DNA from: Rhodoferax potami
GTDB lineage: Bacteria; Pseudomonadota; Gammaproteobacteria; Burkholderiales; Burkholderiaceae_C
Reading direction: 5' to 3'
Assembly (NCBI RefSeq): GCF_032193805.1
Contig: NZ_JAVBIK010000001.1
Span: forward strand, 3,431,001 to 3,495,000
Length of the DNA stretch: 64,000 nucleotides
The position numbers and the translations under genes are program-made. Of the stretch, positions 42,801 to 51,281 are shown one piece after another; the first letter of the stretch is position 1, and the number at the start of each line of letters is the position of its first letter. The notes beneath the pieces are model-generated. The model was not told where the DNA came from and made no database searches. It saw only the letters and a list, made by a program, of their open reading frames with translations.

Positions 42801-44213
42801 GTTGTAGGTGGTGTCTCCATCAGGGTTGGCACGTAGCACACCGGTGGTTTGATCCCACTCGATATTGGGGTTGCCGGTAACAGGGGTGTTCTCTTGGCCG
42901 GTTTCGTTAAAGGTGCGGTTGCCGACGTACTTCATGGGCGCACGCAGCACACCACCGTACCTGCCAGAGCTGTAGCTGGCCGTTTGCTCAAGCGCGTAAC
43001 CAAAGGCGGCCAGGCGCAAGGCATCGCTGTATTTTTGGATAACCCCAGTGGGCTTGTACTTGCCGTTGGGGTATTGCTTGCAAAGGTTGTAGTCGCGAAC
43101 ATCTGTAAGGGTGCCTGCAGTGCTGGTGCAGACACTTACTCGGGCATAAAAAAAGCCATCGCTATTAAGCCCTGCAGTGCCTGCGGGCGGTGTGCCGTCT
43201 CTGTAATAGCAACGCTTGGCAGTACCTACAATGGGATCACCGAAAGTTGCGTTGTTGCACGCTACCCCAGTGGTGCTGGTGACGGGGGCGACTTTCCAAG
43301 TTGTGCCTGCGCCGTACCACACCTCTTTGCTGCCACTAAACGAGCATGTCCCGTTCTCTGCTGCACAGTTGGTCATTCCGGTTGTTGGGAGTGCTGAGGA
43401 TGAATTGGCGACCGGTCCAAAGGCCGGCGCTGGAACCGCAACACCGAGCGTGTAGGCTGTGGTGTCCCCGCAGCTACCGGTTCGTGATGTACCGAAATAA
43501 ATCCGGTTCAGAGTGTTGGCGACCCAAATGTCGTTGGCGCCCGCTTGGGTAATCAACAAGTTGGGCACGGCGCCCCAATACCGGCCAGTGCCTCCCCCAT
43601 CTCTTGATAGTTGTTTTGCCGGGAAGTTGCCGTTGTTCCACATACAGGTGGGATTCCCGTTGGGAATGACCGCGCGCTGTAGCAGGGTAAGCGAATCGGT
43701 ATCGATATAGCGATCGCCCCCTGAGAGCGCGAGCCGTAGCATGTCAATCGCTGAGCTGGATGCCCAATTCAAAAAGTTGCCGCTGAAGGCGTCAGTGCAC
43801 ATCCGGGACACGGCAGCCCCAGAACGGTCAAAGCGCTTGTAGTCTGCCGTGGTCTCCGTACCGGTTAGGGTTTCAGTTGGAGCATTGTTATAGGTGTAGC
43901 AACTCTCTGCGTCGTAGTAACCCAGGTACTCTGTGGTGTTGGAGTAGTTGTTATCTGTGCCGGAGCCGGAAGGGTATTGAGACCCCACTGTGGGGAACTC
44001 TACTGATAGCGAGAGTGCAATCGCCGGTTTGTCGCTGGCGGGTGGGGCATACAGCGGGTCTGCGGCCAAATTCACGGCGGGTATGTTGGGTGGGGCGAGT
44101 TGGCTGTTAGCGAAGAATGCAACTCCGATGCCCCCGAAAAGTAGGGCAGCACTGACCACGAGGCTGGTCTTCGACTTCAGGAGTCGGGGGATGTTAGACA
44201 GATTCAGTTGCAT
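39813..44213 (-). CDS. pilY1: PilY1/PilC type IV pilus tip adhesin
   Basis: A 1466-residue exported protein. The N-terminal membrane segment or signal is around residues 15-35 (TSLVVSAALLFGGIGVAFF). The N-terminal half is a vWA-like variable region; the C-terminal half is the conserved beta-propeller with ANDGMLHAFSAATGDELFGY, VLVGGTGAGGRGVYALD and LYAGDLHGNLWKLDFS. PilY1 caps the pilus, promotes extension and mediates adhesion and surface sensing. Length is at the upper end for the family. Confidence 0.95.
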   Translation of the reverse strand: MQLNLSNIPRLLKSKTSLVVSAALLFGGIGVAFFANSQLAPPNIPAVNLAADPLYAPPASDKPAIALSLSVEFPTVGSQYPSGSGTDNNYSNTTEYLGYYDAESCYTYNNAPTETLTGTETTADYKRFDRSGAAVSRMCTDAFSGNFLNWASSSAIDMLRLALSGGDRYIDTDSLTLLQRAVIPNGNPTCMWNNGNFPAKQLSRDGGGTGRYWGAVPNLLITQAGANDIWVANTLNRIYFGTSRTGSCGDTTAYTLGVAVPAPAFGPVANSSSALPTTGMTNCAAENGTCSFSGSKEVWYGAGTTWKVAPVTSTTGVACNNATFGDPIVGTAKRCYYRDGTPPAGTAGLNSDGFFYARVSVCTSTAGTLTDVRDYNLCKQYPNGKYKPTGVIQKYSDALRLAAFGYALEQTASYSSGRYGGVLRAPMKYVGNRTFNETGQENTPVTGNPNIEWDQTTGVLRANPDGDTTYNISGVINYLNKFGRTGTPGVYKRFDPVGELHYETLRYLQGLGPSSAAISSLTADMYDGFPIYTTWTDPYGGSRTSTADYSCTKANIVVIGDVNTHDGNRLPTTDIANNIPNINAWRTIVQKFEKNEVANYTDGQGVTTRTTGNPNGANNSVPTNVRTSQIMGTAYWARTHDIRGSDWTNAPSKQRPGLRVRTFTFDVNENGSSGGTGAETAGQRDYRRFANQFFMAAKYGGFETDPSNPEGNPYNTYGNPFKDKDGNTNNNVWQDTVRPAGEANSYYLQSSARGILTAFDEIFSRASTQARSIAGAALQNKNLTSSGTAFYQGAFDTSNWTGDVISTPLTLNTSNELVIGTTATWSAAARLTAMANPATTRNIVVGRTSTNPNPIATDFKWAEIDADLKTNLGKLTPSSAEDTLGSDRLSYLRGANTRDGTTFRQRTGKLLGDIVNSGVVYAGAPSSSVPSDSSYSLFVAANAARTAAVYVGANDGMLHAFSAATGDELFGYIPSWMGPKLAALTAPTYAANHQAYVDATPVVGEVKVANSSPASASDWKTVLVGGTGAGGRGVYALDVTDPSSFSASKVLWEFTQLHDADMGFVIGAPKLVKMRTSAPSAASPTYRWFAAVASGVNNYVNDGLGNFSSTGAPTIFLLALDKPAGTAWTSTGGEPNYYKIALPFNATTSLTNPTGVVNFQTIIGPSREVTQLYAGDLHGNLWKLDFSELGSTDWNINKLSYFKTGSGLTIAPYPMYIAKSASGAIQPITMAPALSAAAVVSSTTDIVVSFATGKFMESGDKNSTAQQSFYSIYDNNTRTADTSSPVVPPAISGRGRLVQGVINTTAGTVTVSSFKWGRPSSDADTTTRAGYYFDFPSSGEKAVSNPKIIGNNLTFNTLIPAAPGSTGGCTAAGGSGRTYDLDLDSGNGTFRTSTVGLLGESLIVQIPSAITYTKSRTTGRRTKTEYSDRLDTGSGSATKGSRITVTTVSGRLSWRQVNNYQDLKNN

Positions 44214-44226
44214 GTGAGGTCTCCGG

Positions 44227-44838
44227 TTATTTCCGGTAAATCATTTGGAGTACGGCTTGCGCCTCCAGGCGCGGGCCAAAGCCCATCGCAGTGACTCGGT
44301 AGATGTGCGCGGGAGTAGGGTTGCTCAGATCGCGGTCTGCCGGGTCTCTGATAGGTTCAATCACATAGCGCGGACTCTGGAAGGGTTGAATTCCGCTGCC
44401 GGTTTGTAGGGTACGACCGGTGTATTGCCCGTATCGTGTGGTCTGGGCACCGGTGGTTGTCGTTTCAAAGTTAACGGTCAGCCACGCGGGCTTGCCGGAG
44501 CTCACCATGGCGCAGAGCCCGATAAAGTTGCCTGTAGAGCCGCACCCGGCAGCGAAGCCGGAGATATCTTTAGGGTCGTTAAAAAGCGCGCGGCGGGTGG
44601 ATGTGCCGGGGCCGAAGATGTCGTTTTCAGCATCGACCAAGCCTGCCTCCGCTGACTGCCAGGCGACTTGCATATCCCGATCGGACCGTGCGCTCCTTTC
44701 ACTCAGCATGGAAATTTGCACACCGGCAATGCCCGCGATGGAGACCACCGTGAGGATCATCAGCACCACAATCAAAGAAGAACCCTTGTGCTTTGCAGGC
44801 AACGCCGGTGCTGGATGGAGGGGGGAGTTTTTGCTCAC
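44227..44838 (-). CDS. pilX: Minor pilin assembly protein PilX
   Basis: A 203-residue PilX/PilX-N-type protein. The N-terminal helix SLIVVLMILTVVSIAGIAGVQ is preceded by KHKGS rather than a strict G-FTLIE prepilin site, as is usual in PilX. The middle (VAWQSAEAGLVDAEND) matches the PilX family. ATG overlaps the pilW stop as ATGA. It joins the tip complex with PilVW and PilY1. Confidence 0.9.
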   Translation of the reverse strand: MSKNSPLHPAPALPAKHKGSSLIVVLMILTVVSIAGIAGVQISMLSERSARSDRDMQVAWQSAEAGLVDAENDIFGPGTSTRRALFNDPKDISGFAAGCGSTGNFIGLCAMVSSGKPAWLTVNFETTTTGAQTTRYGQYTGRTLQTGSGIQPFQSPRYVIEPIRDPADRDLSNPTPAHIYRVTAMGFGPRLEAQAVLQMIYRK

Positions 44839-45782
44839 AGGTTTTGCTCGTTTCGGAGGTGGATCGTGAAGCTTGTCTGGAGACGCAGGCGTCTGTCGGC
44901 AGGGGCACTCACGACAGTGCCCGGGTCATTGGCAGAGTTTGCAAATGCAGAGCCCAATGCTGCACTGGCTGACGCTCGGGCATTGCCAAAGGGGTAGAGA
45001 GTTTGAGAAGCTGTTTCTTGGGTTGCGCCAACGCCACTGCGCAAAATCAAGCCGATCTTGATGCTCCGGACCATGTCCCAATTGGCTTTGGTCGCAGCAT
45101 CGTTGCCAGCCACGATCAATTGATCGGCTCTCATGTATCGGTCGGTAACGGAATCGTTATCACCATCAACCCCATAAAGGACTTGGAAATTTTCAACGCC
45201 TTCGACCAAGGGTTGTCCCGAGCCTGACTCGGTACGACACATAAGGGCTGGTTGGCCGCGACTTTCGGCCACATATAAGACGCTGAGTAATCGATCGTCG
45301 CGATCTATCGGTATGTCATCGTCGTCGGCCTTCGATCTCCCCATGCAATCGATAATCCCTTTGTCCACCTTGCCCGAGCCGGGGTAAGTTTCCGGTGCTT
45401 GGTAACGCAAAATGAGTACATCACTGCCATACCCTGTGGTGCCCAAGGCTTTTGTGGTTGACGTAACCAGGATTCCAGAAACACTGGGTGTGCCGTTAGT
45501 AAATCCCGAAACGTTTGCGGGCGCGGTGCTCGAGGCCGGTCTTATAGTTGCTGAGTAAGCAACATCCTGATAGCCGGTCTGTAGCGCAAGTCTTTGGATA
45601 ATCTCCGTAGCAAACCGTGCGTTGTCTCTCAGCTGTGAGGCGGCATCGACCGTAGCAAAACCTTGCCGACTTACCACGATGGCAGAGAATGCTGCGAGTG
45701 CGATCACCGAGCTGATGACCAAGGCCACCAACAGTTCAATCAAAGTCAGGCCGCCCTGCTTGTTTTGGAATGTAGAGTTCAT
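44835..45782 (-). CDS. pilW: Minor pilin PilW
   Basis: A 315-residue prepilin: leader MNSTFQNKQGG then LTLIELLVALVISSVIALAAF. The middle shows VVSRQGFATVDAASQLRDNARFA, typical of PilW. The ATG shares its first base with the pilV stop (TAATG). Translation is coupled along pilV-W-X. Confidence 0.92.
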   Translation of the reverse strand: MNSTFQNKQGGLTLIELLVALVISSVIALAAFSAIVVSRQGFATVDAASQLRDNARFATEIIQRLALQTGYQDVAYSATIRPASSTAPANVSGFTNGTPSVSGILVTSTTKALGTTGYGSDVLILRYQAPETYPGSGKVDKGIIDCMGRSKADDDDIPIDRDDRLLSVLYVAESRGQPALMCRTESGSGQPLVEGVENFQVLYGVDGDNDSVTDRYMRADQLIVAGNDAATKANWDMVRSIKIGLILRSGVGATQETASQTLYPFGNARASASAALGSAFANSANDPGTVVSAPADRRLRLQTSFTIHLRNEQNL

Positions 45783-46450
45783 TACAGGCTGTTCCCCGGG
45801 GTCAGAGCCAGAATCACTGAGGGCGCCGCAGCGCCTGCGCCGGTTGCCTTTTCTATTGCACTTGCAGCGGTCAACGCTTTGTTGGTGGACGTTTTGGTCC
45901 AACCTATCTTTACCACTTTCGTGGCGTCCGTACCCGCTGTGCACGCCCATTGTGGTTGTCCGCCAGCTGTATAGGGGGCCGCATCATCGCAAACGACGAC
46001 TCGTGCGCCGGGCAGCTCTTCCTCTACCCTTGCAAGCCATTCCGTCATAGAAGCGTTGGCAATATTTGTTTGAGTTTCTGTTGTATTTGCTCCTGCACAA
46101 GGGGTTGCTGCTGCTGTCGTCAATGAGTTACTGACCTTCAAGCAATATGAAGGTGTGGGAGCAGTCATCGGTGTACTAAAGTCACCATGAAAAGGGTTGC
46201 TGGTCGTGAGCAACGCAACGTCTTTGTTGCCTCGAATCATTTCTGCTAGTTCTCTCGCCAAGGCTAGCGCGGATGATTGGATGCGCGCCTCCCTGTTAGA
46301 TTGAAGGGCGGAGGCTTGCAGCCCCACGGCTCCCAATAGTCCAAAGGACAAAACCACAACTGAGATCAACACCTCAATTAGGGAAAAACCACCCATCTTT
46401 GCCGCGTTTGGTTTTTCAAAGCCTAGTGAGTGACATATAGATTTCTGCAT
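45782..46450 (-). CDS. pilV: Minor pilin PilV
   Basis: A 222-residue prepilin with FSLIEVLISVVVLSFGLLGAVGLQ preceded by KMGG. The leader is 21 residues if translation starts at 46450, or 3 if it starts at 46396; no clear ribosome binding site separates the options. The C-terminal half includes VVVCDDAAPY and PQWACTAG. First recognised gene of the minor pilin operon. Confidence 0.88.
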   Translation of the reverse strand: MQKSICHSLGFEKPNAAKMGGFSLIEVLISVVVLSFGLLGAVGLQASALQSNREARIQSSALALARELAEMIRGNKDVALLTTSNPFHGDFSTPMTAPTPSYCLKVSNSLTTAAATPCAGANTTETQTNIANASMTEWLARVEEELPGARVVVCDDAAPYTAGGQPQWACTAGTDATKVVKIGWTKTSTNKALTAASAIEKATGAGAAAPSVILALTPGNSL

Positions 46451-46459
46451 GACTGGAGT

Positions 46460-46564
46460 TTATTTATCCATGCTGAGGGAGCAAGGCCCCACTTCACCGC
46501 TCATCCAATTGAAGTAGCCGCTTGGCAGGGGTGCCCGAGGTAAATGAACGAATACTTCTTTCAT
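46460..46564 (-). CDS. Possible 34-residue ORF at the head of the minor pilin operon
   Basis: A short open frame starting MKEVFVHLPRAPLPSGY and ending CSLSMDK, preceded by AGGAA six to seven bases before its ATG. It stops nine bases before the pilV ATG, so it would be the first translated unit of the operon. Function unknown; could be a leader peptide or chance. Not supported by homology I can recognise. Confidence 0.4.
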   Translation of the reverse strand: MKEVFVHLPRAPLPSGYFNWMSGEVGPCSLSMDK

Positions 46565-46635
46565 TGTTATTTCCTAGCTCGATGGGCTCTTAGGAGATTG
46601 GGTCAAATAGAATAAGACAACAATTTTGGGGGCGA

Positions 46636-47703
46636 ATGTCGATGTATTTGGCGGGTTTTTTCGTGACTGCGCTTGCGGCTGTCTTCTTGGTGCTCTCAAA
46701 GGATTGGCATGGTCACTTCAGTATGGACGGCACCTCTGGAGTGCAAAAACATCATGTAAATCCGACGCCGCGTATCGGCGGTGTGGCTGTTATGTGCGGA
46801 TTGGCAGCTGTTTGGCTGCTTGCAGCTGAACCAGTTAAAGAATTGCTGAGTCCGATGCTGATTGCGGGCCTGCCCGCGTTCGCGGCTGGTTTGATTGAGG
46901 ATGTCACTAAAAAGGTGGGCGTTTTACCGCGCTTGCTCGCGACGATGTTTAGTGGTGCTGTTGCTTGGTACATCACTGGCGTAGCGATGCAGAACACAGG
47001 CGTTGACGTGCTTGACCAACTACTAGCCTTTACTCCAGTTGCGGTTTTGTTTACGGCGTTCGCTGTTGGGGGCGTTGCCAACGCGGTCAACATCATCGAT
47101 GGCTTCAACGGCTTGGCCTCGGGCTCTATCGCGATCATGCTCGCTGCAATGGGCCTTATTGGTTTGCAAGTTGGCGACGTAGCCGCAGCAACCGTCTGTT
47201 TTTCAGTGGCAATTGTTGCTCTTGGCTTTGGTGCCGTAAATTGGCCACTGGGCAAGATTTTTCTGGGCGATGGTGGTGCTTATTTACTGGGTTTTTTGTT
47301 GGCATGGCTCGCGGTACTGCTACCCATGCGAAATCCAGAACTTACTGCTTGGACGACCATGCTCGTGTGTGCCTATCCTGTTTTAGAGGTGGCGTTTTCT
47401 GTGCAGCGTCGCAGGAAGCGTGAGGGGCATCATCCAGGCCAACCTGATAAGGCTCACTTGCACCACTTTATTCACCGACGTGTGGTCAATAAACTTTTTC
47501 CTGCCTACGGTGCTGAGTTGAAGAATGGGCTTACCAGTCCTTTTTGTTGGCTGTACGCTGCTCTTCCGTCGGGATGGGCCGTTATATTTGCAAAAAATCC
47601 GGCTATGTTGGCAATGGGTATGGTCTTGGCCGTTGTCACCTATGCCTTGGTTTATGCTCGGCTCACTCAGTTTCGGTGGCGTTTGACTTGGCAGAAGGGG
47701 TGA
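46636..47703 (+). CDS. MraY/WecA-family glycosyl-1-phosphate transferase
   Basis: A 355-residue polytopic membrane protein with about ten hydrophobic segments. Catalytic signatures: NPTPRIGGVAV, DVTKKVGVLPR, VNIIDGFNGLASG, FLGDGGAYLLGF and the cytoplasmic His-rich loop KAHLHHFIHRR. Such enzymes attach a sugar-1-phosphate (often GlcNAc) to undecaprenyl phosphate to start O-antigen or exopolysaccharide synthesis. Sugar specificity cannot be read from sequence. ATG 46636 follows a G-rich stretch (TTGGGGGCGA). Confidence 0.9.
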   Translation: MSMYLAGFFVTALAAVFLVLSKDWHGHFSMDGTSGVQKHHVNPTPRIGGVAVMCGLAAVWLLAAEPVKELLSPMLIAGLPAFAAGLIEDVTKKVGVLPRLLATMFSGAVAWYITGVAMQNTGVDVLDQLLAFTPVAVLFTAFAVGGVANAVNIIDGFNGLASGSIAIMLAAMGLIGLQVGDVAAATVCFSVAIVALGFGAVNWPLGKIFLGDGGAYLLGFLLAWLAVLLPMRNPELTAWTTMLVCAYPVLEVAFSVQRRRKREGHHPGQPDKAHLHHFIHRRVVNKLFPAYGAELKNGLTSPFCWLYAALPSGWAVIFAKNPAMLAMGMVLAVVTYALVYARLTQFRWRLTWQKG

Positions 47704-47716
47704 GTGTTTTCAATTG

Positions 47717-47762
47717 TTTGGGATGCGCTCCCAAAGCAGCACGTGCGGGGCACGCTCCCCGC
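47717..47762. terminator. Two hairpins in the convergent gap between the transferase gene and nrdR
   Basis: TTTGGGA-TGCGC-TCCCAAA (47717-47735) and GCGGGG-CACGCT-CCCCGC (47745-47762) lie in the 176-bp gap between convergent genes. Neither has a long T-run; probable termination region. Nothing else was recognised in the gap. Confidence 0.45.
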
Positions 47763-47879
47763 CTTTGCATCGATTTTGGTGCGCTGCTGGTAGCCGACCT
47801 TCGGTCAGGCGCTATTTGTCCCGGTTCGAGCACTGTTCGTGATCCGAAGAACCGTAACGTGTACCACGCTTTCTAAGCG

Positions 47880-48329
47880 TTAACGACTTACCTCATCCAC
47901 CAACGTCTTGAATTCATCAATGTCTTCAAAGCTACGGTAGACGCTGGCAAAGCGCACATAGGCGACCTTGTCCAGTTTCTTGAGTTCGCGCATCACGAGT
48001 TCCCCGATGCGGGTGCTCTGGACTTCGCGCAGTCCCAGATTCAGGAGTTTTTCTTCGATACGCTCGATGGCGCTGTCGATTTGTTCGGTGCTTACTGGCC
48101 TTTTGCGCAGGGCCAAGTTCATCGAGGCCAATAGTTTGGCGCGCTCGAATTCGATACGGCGGCCATCTTTCTTGACGATGGACGGAAAGTTGACGTCCGG
48201 CCGCTCGTAGGTGGTAAACCGTTTGTCGCAGGAGCCGCACTGGCGCCTGCGACGGATGAAGTCCCCATCTTCAGAAATTCGTGTCTCCACCACTTGGGTT
48301 TCGGAATGGCTGCAGAAGGGGCACTTCAT
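47880..48329 (-). CDS. nrdR: Transcriptional repressor NrdR
   Basis: A 149-residue repressor of ribonucleotide reductase genes. N-terminal zinc ribbon [15 protein letters not shown] with [17 protein letters not shown]-terminal ATP-cone ([16 protein letters not shown], here [16 protein letters not shown]). Downstream of glyA on the same strand with an 18-bp gap, a common betaproteobacterial pairing. Confidence 0.97.
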   Translation of the reverse strand: MKCPFCSHSETQVVETRISEDGDFIRRRRQCGSCDKRFTTYERPDVNFPSIVKKDGRRIEFERAKLLASMNLALRKRPVSTEQIDSAIERIEEKLLNLGLREVQSTRIGELVMRELKKLDKVAYVRFASVYRSFEDIDEFKTLVDEVSR

Positions 48330-48347
48330 CGTAAATATTGACCTTGC

Positions 48348-49592
48348 TTACTTGTAAACCGGGAAGCGTGAGGTCAGGGCATGGACCTTAGCGCGAACGG
48401 CAGCAATGTTGGCTTCGTCGCGGGGGTTGTCCAGCACATCGGCAATCAGGTGGGCCGTGGCGCGGGCTTCTTCATCTTTGAAACCGCGTGTTGTCATGGC
48501 GGGGGTGCCTACTCGGATACCACTGGTCACCATGGGCTTTTCGGGATCGTTGGGAATGGCGTTCTTGTTGATCGTCATGTGGGCAGCGCCCAAGACCGCT
48601 TCAGCTTCTTTGCCGGTAATGCCCTTGGAGCGCAGGTCCACCAGCATCACATGGCTTTCAGTACCGCCGCTGACGATACGCAGGCCACGTGCAGTCAAGG
48701 TTTCTGCCACGATCTTGGCATTGCGCACCACCTGGGCCTGGTAGGCCTTGAACTCGGGGGTAAGAGCTTCTTTGAAGGCGACTGCCTTGGCAGCAATCAC
48801 GTGCATCAGAGGGCCGCCTTGCAGGCCGGGGAAGATGGCGCTGTTGATGGCTTTCTCATGCTCGGCCTTCATCAGGATGATGCCGCCGCGGGGGCCACGC
48901 AGGCTCTTGTGGGTGGTGGATGTCACCACGTCTGCGTGAGGCACGGGGTTGGGGTACACGCCTGCAGCGATCAGGCCGGCGTAGTGGGCCATGTCCACCA
49001 TGAAGATAGCGCCAACGTCTTTTGCCACTTTGGCAAAACGGGCGAAGTCAATGGCCAAAGAGTAGGCAGATGCGCCGGCAATGATCAGCTTGGGCTTGGT
49101 TTCGTGGGCCTTGCGCTCCATGGCTTCGTAATCGATGGCTTCATTGGCGTCCAAACCATAGGACACGACGTTGAACCATTTGCCGCTCATGTTCAGAGGC
49201 ATGCCGTGCGTCAAGTGTCCGCCTTCAGCCAAGCTCATGCCCATGATGGTGTCGCCAGGCTTCAAGAATGCCAGAAATACAGCTTCGTTGGCCGATGCGC
49301 CGCAATGGGGCTGCACGTTGGCGGCATCTGCGCCAAAGATTTGTTTGATGCGATCGATAGCCAGTTGTTCAGCTACATCGACGTGCTCGCAGCCACCGTA
49401 GTAGCGGCGGCCGGGGTAGCCTTCGGCATATTTGTTGGTCAGCTGGCTGCCTTGGGCAGCCATGACGGCGGGCGAAGCGTAGTTTTCGCTGGCAATCAGC
49501 TCGATGTGGTGTTCCTGGCGAGCGTTTTCGGCCAGGATGGCGTTCCAGAGTTCGGGGTCGGCTTGTTCAACAAGAATGTTGCGGTCGTACAT
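48348..49592 (-). CDS. glyA: Serine hydroxymethyltransferase
   Basis: A 414-residue PLP enzyme that interconverts serine and glycine with tetrahydrofolate. Signatures: [27 protein letters not shown] and the PLP Lys in [14 protein letters not shown]. The start at 49592 (MYDRNIL) has AAAGGA upstream on the minus strand; the longer open frame to 49718 has no family support. No glycine or THF riboswitch was recognised upstream. Confidence 0.96.
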   Translation of the reverse strand: MYDRNILVEQADPELWNAILAENARQEHHIELIASENYASPAVMAAQGSQLTNKYAEGYPGRRYYGGCEHVDVAEQLAIDRIKQIFGADAANVQPHCGASANEAVFLAFLKPGDTIMGMSLAEGGHLTHGMPLNMSGKWFNVVSYGLDANEAIDYEAMERKAHETKPKLIIAGASAYSLAIDFARFAKVAKDVGAIFMVDMAHYAGLIAAGVYPNPVPHADVVTSTTHKSLRGPRGGIILMKAEHEKAINSAIFPGLQGGPLMHVIAAKAVAFKEALTPEFKAYQAQVVRNAKIVAETLTARGLRIVSGGTESHVMLVDLRSKGITGKEAEAVLGAAHMTINKNAIPNDPEKPMVTSGIRVGTPAMTTRGFKDEEARATAHLIADVLDNPRDEANIAAVRAKVHALTSRFPVYK

Positions 49593-49799
49593 GGCAGTCC
49601 TTTGAGGAGATCGGGCCTGTGGGTCAATGGTGACAACAGGGCTGCCCAGGCGAACGGCTGATCGCACAAACTGTGAAAGTAGTGCGGCACGCTTCCCAGT
49701 GGTGTCCCACGTCAGCAACCGGCTTCCTGAGGAAGACGGTGCCTATCGCCAGTCGCGTGCGGATGAGAGTTTAACCGACTCGGGGCGCCCCGCGTCTGG

Positions 49800-50618
49800 T
49801 CAGGAAGGTTGAGTCAGCGCCGCCACATTCTCAACGGTGGGTGGAGCAGACGGCTCAACCACGGGCGTTATCACCGCAGGGTTAGGCTGAATGCTCTGGA
49901 TAGGTTTGCCGGACACAACACTTTGCAAGCGCGCGTATTCGGCCAAAACTTTGGCTGTATAGCCGCCATCTGATTCCATGTTGCCGGCCCCTACATACAG
50001 CTTGAGGCCGCCCTCGACCGAGCCAGCGCGGGCTATGCACTCTTTCAAAACCTTGGCACCAACCCGCAAATTGGAGACAGGATCGAACGCTGCCAACTTG
50101 CCGCCATAGCCCTCGTATTTTTCGCTGTGTACTTTGGTCATGACCTGCATCAGGCCTTGGGCGCCTACATGGCTTTGTGCGAAGGGGTTGAAGCCTGATT
50201 CCACCGCCATGACCGCCAGGATCAAGGTGGGGTCCACCTTGGCTCGTCGACCTGTTTCAAAGGCTTCTGCCACCAGTGCACTCAGGGGTTCCGGTGCGAC
50301 GCCGTACTTTTTGCTTAACCAAAATGCAACTGCTGCCTGTTGTTTGGGCAGTTCTTGGGGGTTGGTGGCTGTTGCACGCTCGATAGCCTCTGGCTCCAAG
50401 TTAACGCTGGCTGTTGGCGCGTGGCGGTCTTGGAGCCAGCCCATCAGGCGAACTTCGCTTTCGGTGCGGATTTCGGGGTGTGCAACCAGAGTAATGATTG
50501 CGAACATGACGGCTAAGCCAAGAAGTGCAAAACCGTTGTGTGTAATTTCAAAAAAACCTTGGGCGATGTCGTTCGCAACAGTGCGAATGCCTTTGGTGAT
50601 GCGGGTAGTCGCTGTCAT
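49800..50618 (-). CDS. Membrane-anchored lytic transglycosylase (SLT domain)
   Basis: A 272-residue protein: an N-terminal membrane helix (GFALLGLAVMFAIITLVAHP) and an SLT lysozyme-like domain at about 125-235. The catalytic Glu is in LAVMAVESGFNPFAQS, followed by GAQGLMQVMTKVH and the Tyr-containing LYVGAGN. It cleaves peptidoglycan glycan strands in the periplasm. The C-terminus is a Pro-rich tail. A predicted promoter with a 14-bp palindrome lies about 190 bp upstream. Confidence 0.9.
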   Translation of the reverse strand: MTATTRITKGIRTVANDIAQGFFEITHNGFALLGLAVMFAIITLVAHPEIRTESEVRLMGWLQDRHAPTASVNLEPEAIERATATNPQELPKQQAAVAFWLSKKYGVAPEPLSALVAEAFETGRRAKVDPTLILAVMAVESGFNPFAQSHVGAQGLMQVMTKVHSEKYEGYGGKLAAFDPVSNLRVGAKVLKECIARAGSVEGGLKLYVGAGNMESDGGYTAKVLAEYARLQSVVSGKPIQSIQPNPAVITPVVEPSAPPTVENVAALTQPS

Positions 50619-50804
50619 AGCTCTTCCTTCTTTGGCGGGGGTGGCCGACTAGGTTTGCCAAGTCGGCAAGTCCTTGCAGGTCCCCTCGTTTGGGTTGGTA
50701 CGCTATCAATATCCTGCGGCGTCGTCTCGACATGTGCAGCGATTTGAATATGCCGGGTTCGGCAGCGGGGCGGGTAATCCCTAGGCGGGATTTGGATTGG
50801 GCGG

Positions 50805-50834
50805 ATTCTATGGGTGCTTTATATGCCAAGTCAA
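50805..50834 (-). promoter_or_regulatory. Predicted sigma-70 promoter of the lytic transglycosylase gene
   Basis: On the minus strand TTGACT (50834-50829) and TAGAAT (50810-50805) are spaced 18 bp. The -35 overlaps the left arm of the inverted repeat at 50830-50863. This would leave a 5' leader of roughly 180 bases. Confidence 0.5.
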
Positions 50835-50863
50835 CCATATCAATCCTATTTGATATGGTTGAC
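50830..50863. repeat. Perfect 14-bp inverted repeat (operator-like)
   Basis: GTCAACCATATCAA and TTGATATGGTTGAC are separated by TCCTAT. Each arm carries a TTGAC that can serve as a -35 hexamer reading outward, so bound protein could control transcription in both directions. Confidence 0.8.
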
Positions 50864-51281
50864 AGATTCTAAAAGACCGATTTTTCTCCGTTTTTGGGCT
50901 GAGACCTAACTTAGGGCAGGGTACTTGCAATGCAAGTCCAAAGGGTGCAAGAAAGGCTTTGCTTTTTCATCGGGTGTGTTTCTGGGGACCTATGCAGCAT
51001 CTATATATAGAGCACCCGCCGCTGCAGTGCACTTACCCTAAGGGGAGGTCGGAGTGTCCGAATGAAGCCGCCACCCCTTTACATTTTTGGTCTGCAAAGC
51101 TTACGCCTGAAGCACGCTCTTCGGTCAAGAGAGGAGGGGCAAAACTCGCTGCCGTCGAGGACTTGCTCCCCGGCTTTTTCGGCTCCTGCGTGGAATGCGC
51201 CAAAAACAATGCGGATTGTGTTGAAAACGCAGCGAAAATACGAGGTTGCTTATTTCATACCCACTTTACTCTGAGCTCGCT
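50864..51281. other. Intergenic region upstream of the DUF349 gene, no gene recognised
   Basis: Together with 50619-50863 this makes a 663-bp gap between divergent genes. It has AT-rich stretches (CTATATATAG near 51001) and short GC dyads. An open frame from a TTG at 50959 ends as GTGA over the DUF349 start but has no family match or good ribosome binding site. A small RNA cannot be excluded; I recognise none. Confidence 0.5.

Noticed and set aside
46500..46545. Possible sigma-54 promoter before the pilin operon
   Set aside because: TTGGCAGGGGTGCCC has a GG but not the correctly spaced GC element.
47544..47876. 110-codon frame at the 3' end of the MraY-type gene
   Set aside because: Half of it overlaps the transferase in another frame and the rest crosses two hairpins.
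48381..49661. Plus-strand open frame of 426 codons antisense to glyA
   Set aside because: Shadow of a well-identified serine hydroxymethyltransferase.
49593..49799. Glycine or THF riboswitch upstream of glyA
   Set aside because: I could not recognise the conserved cores; only ordinary intergenic sequence is seen.
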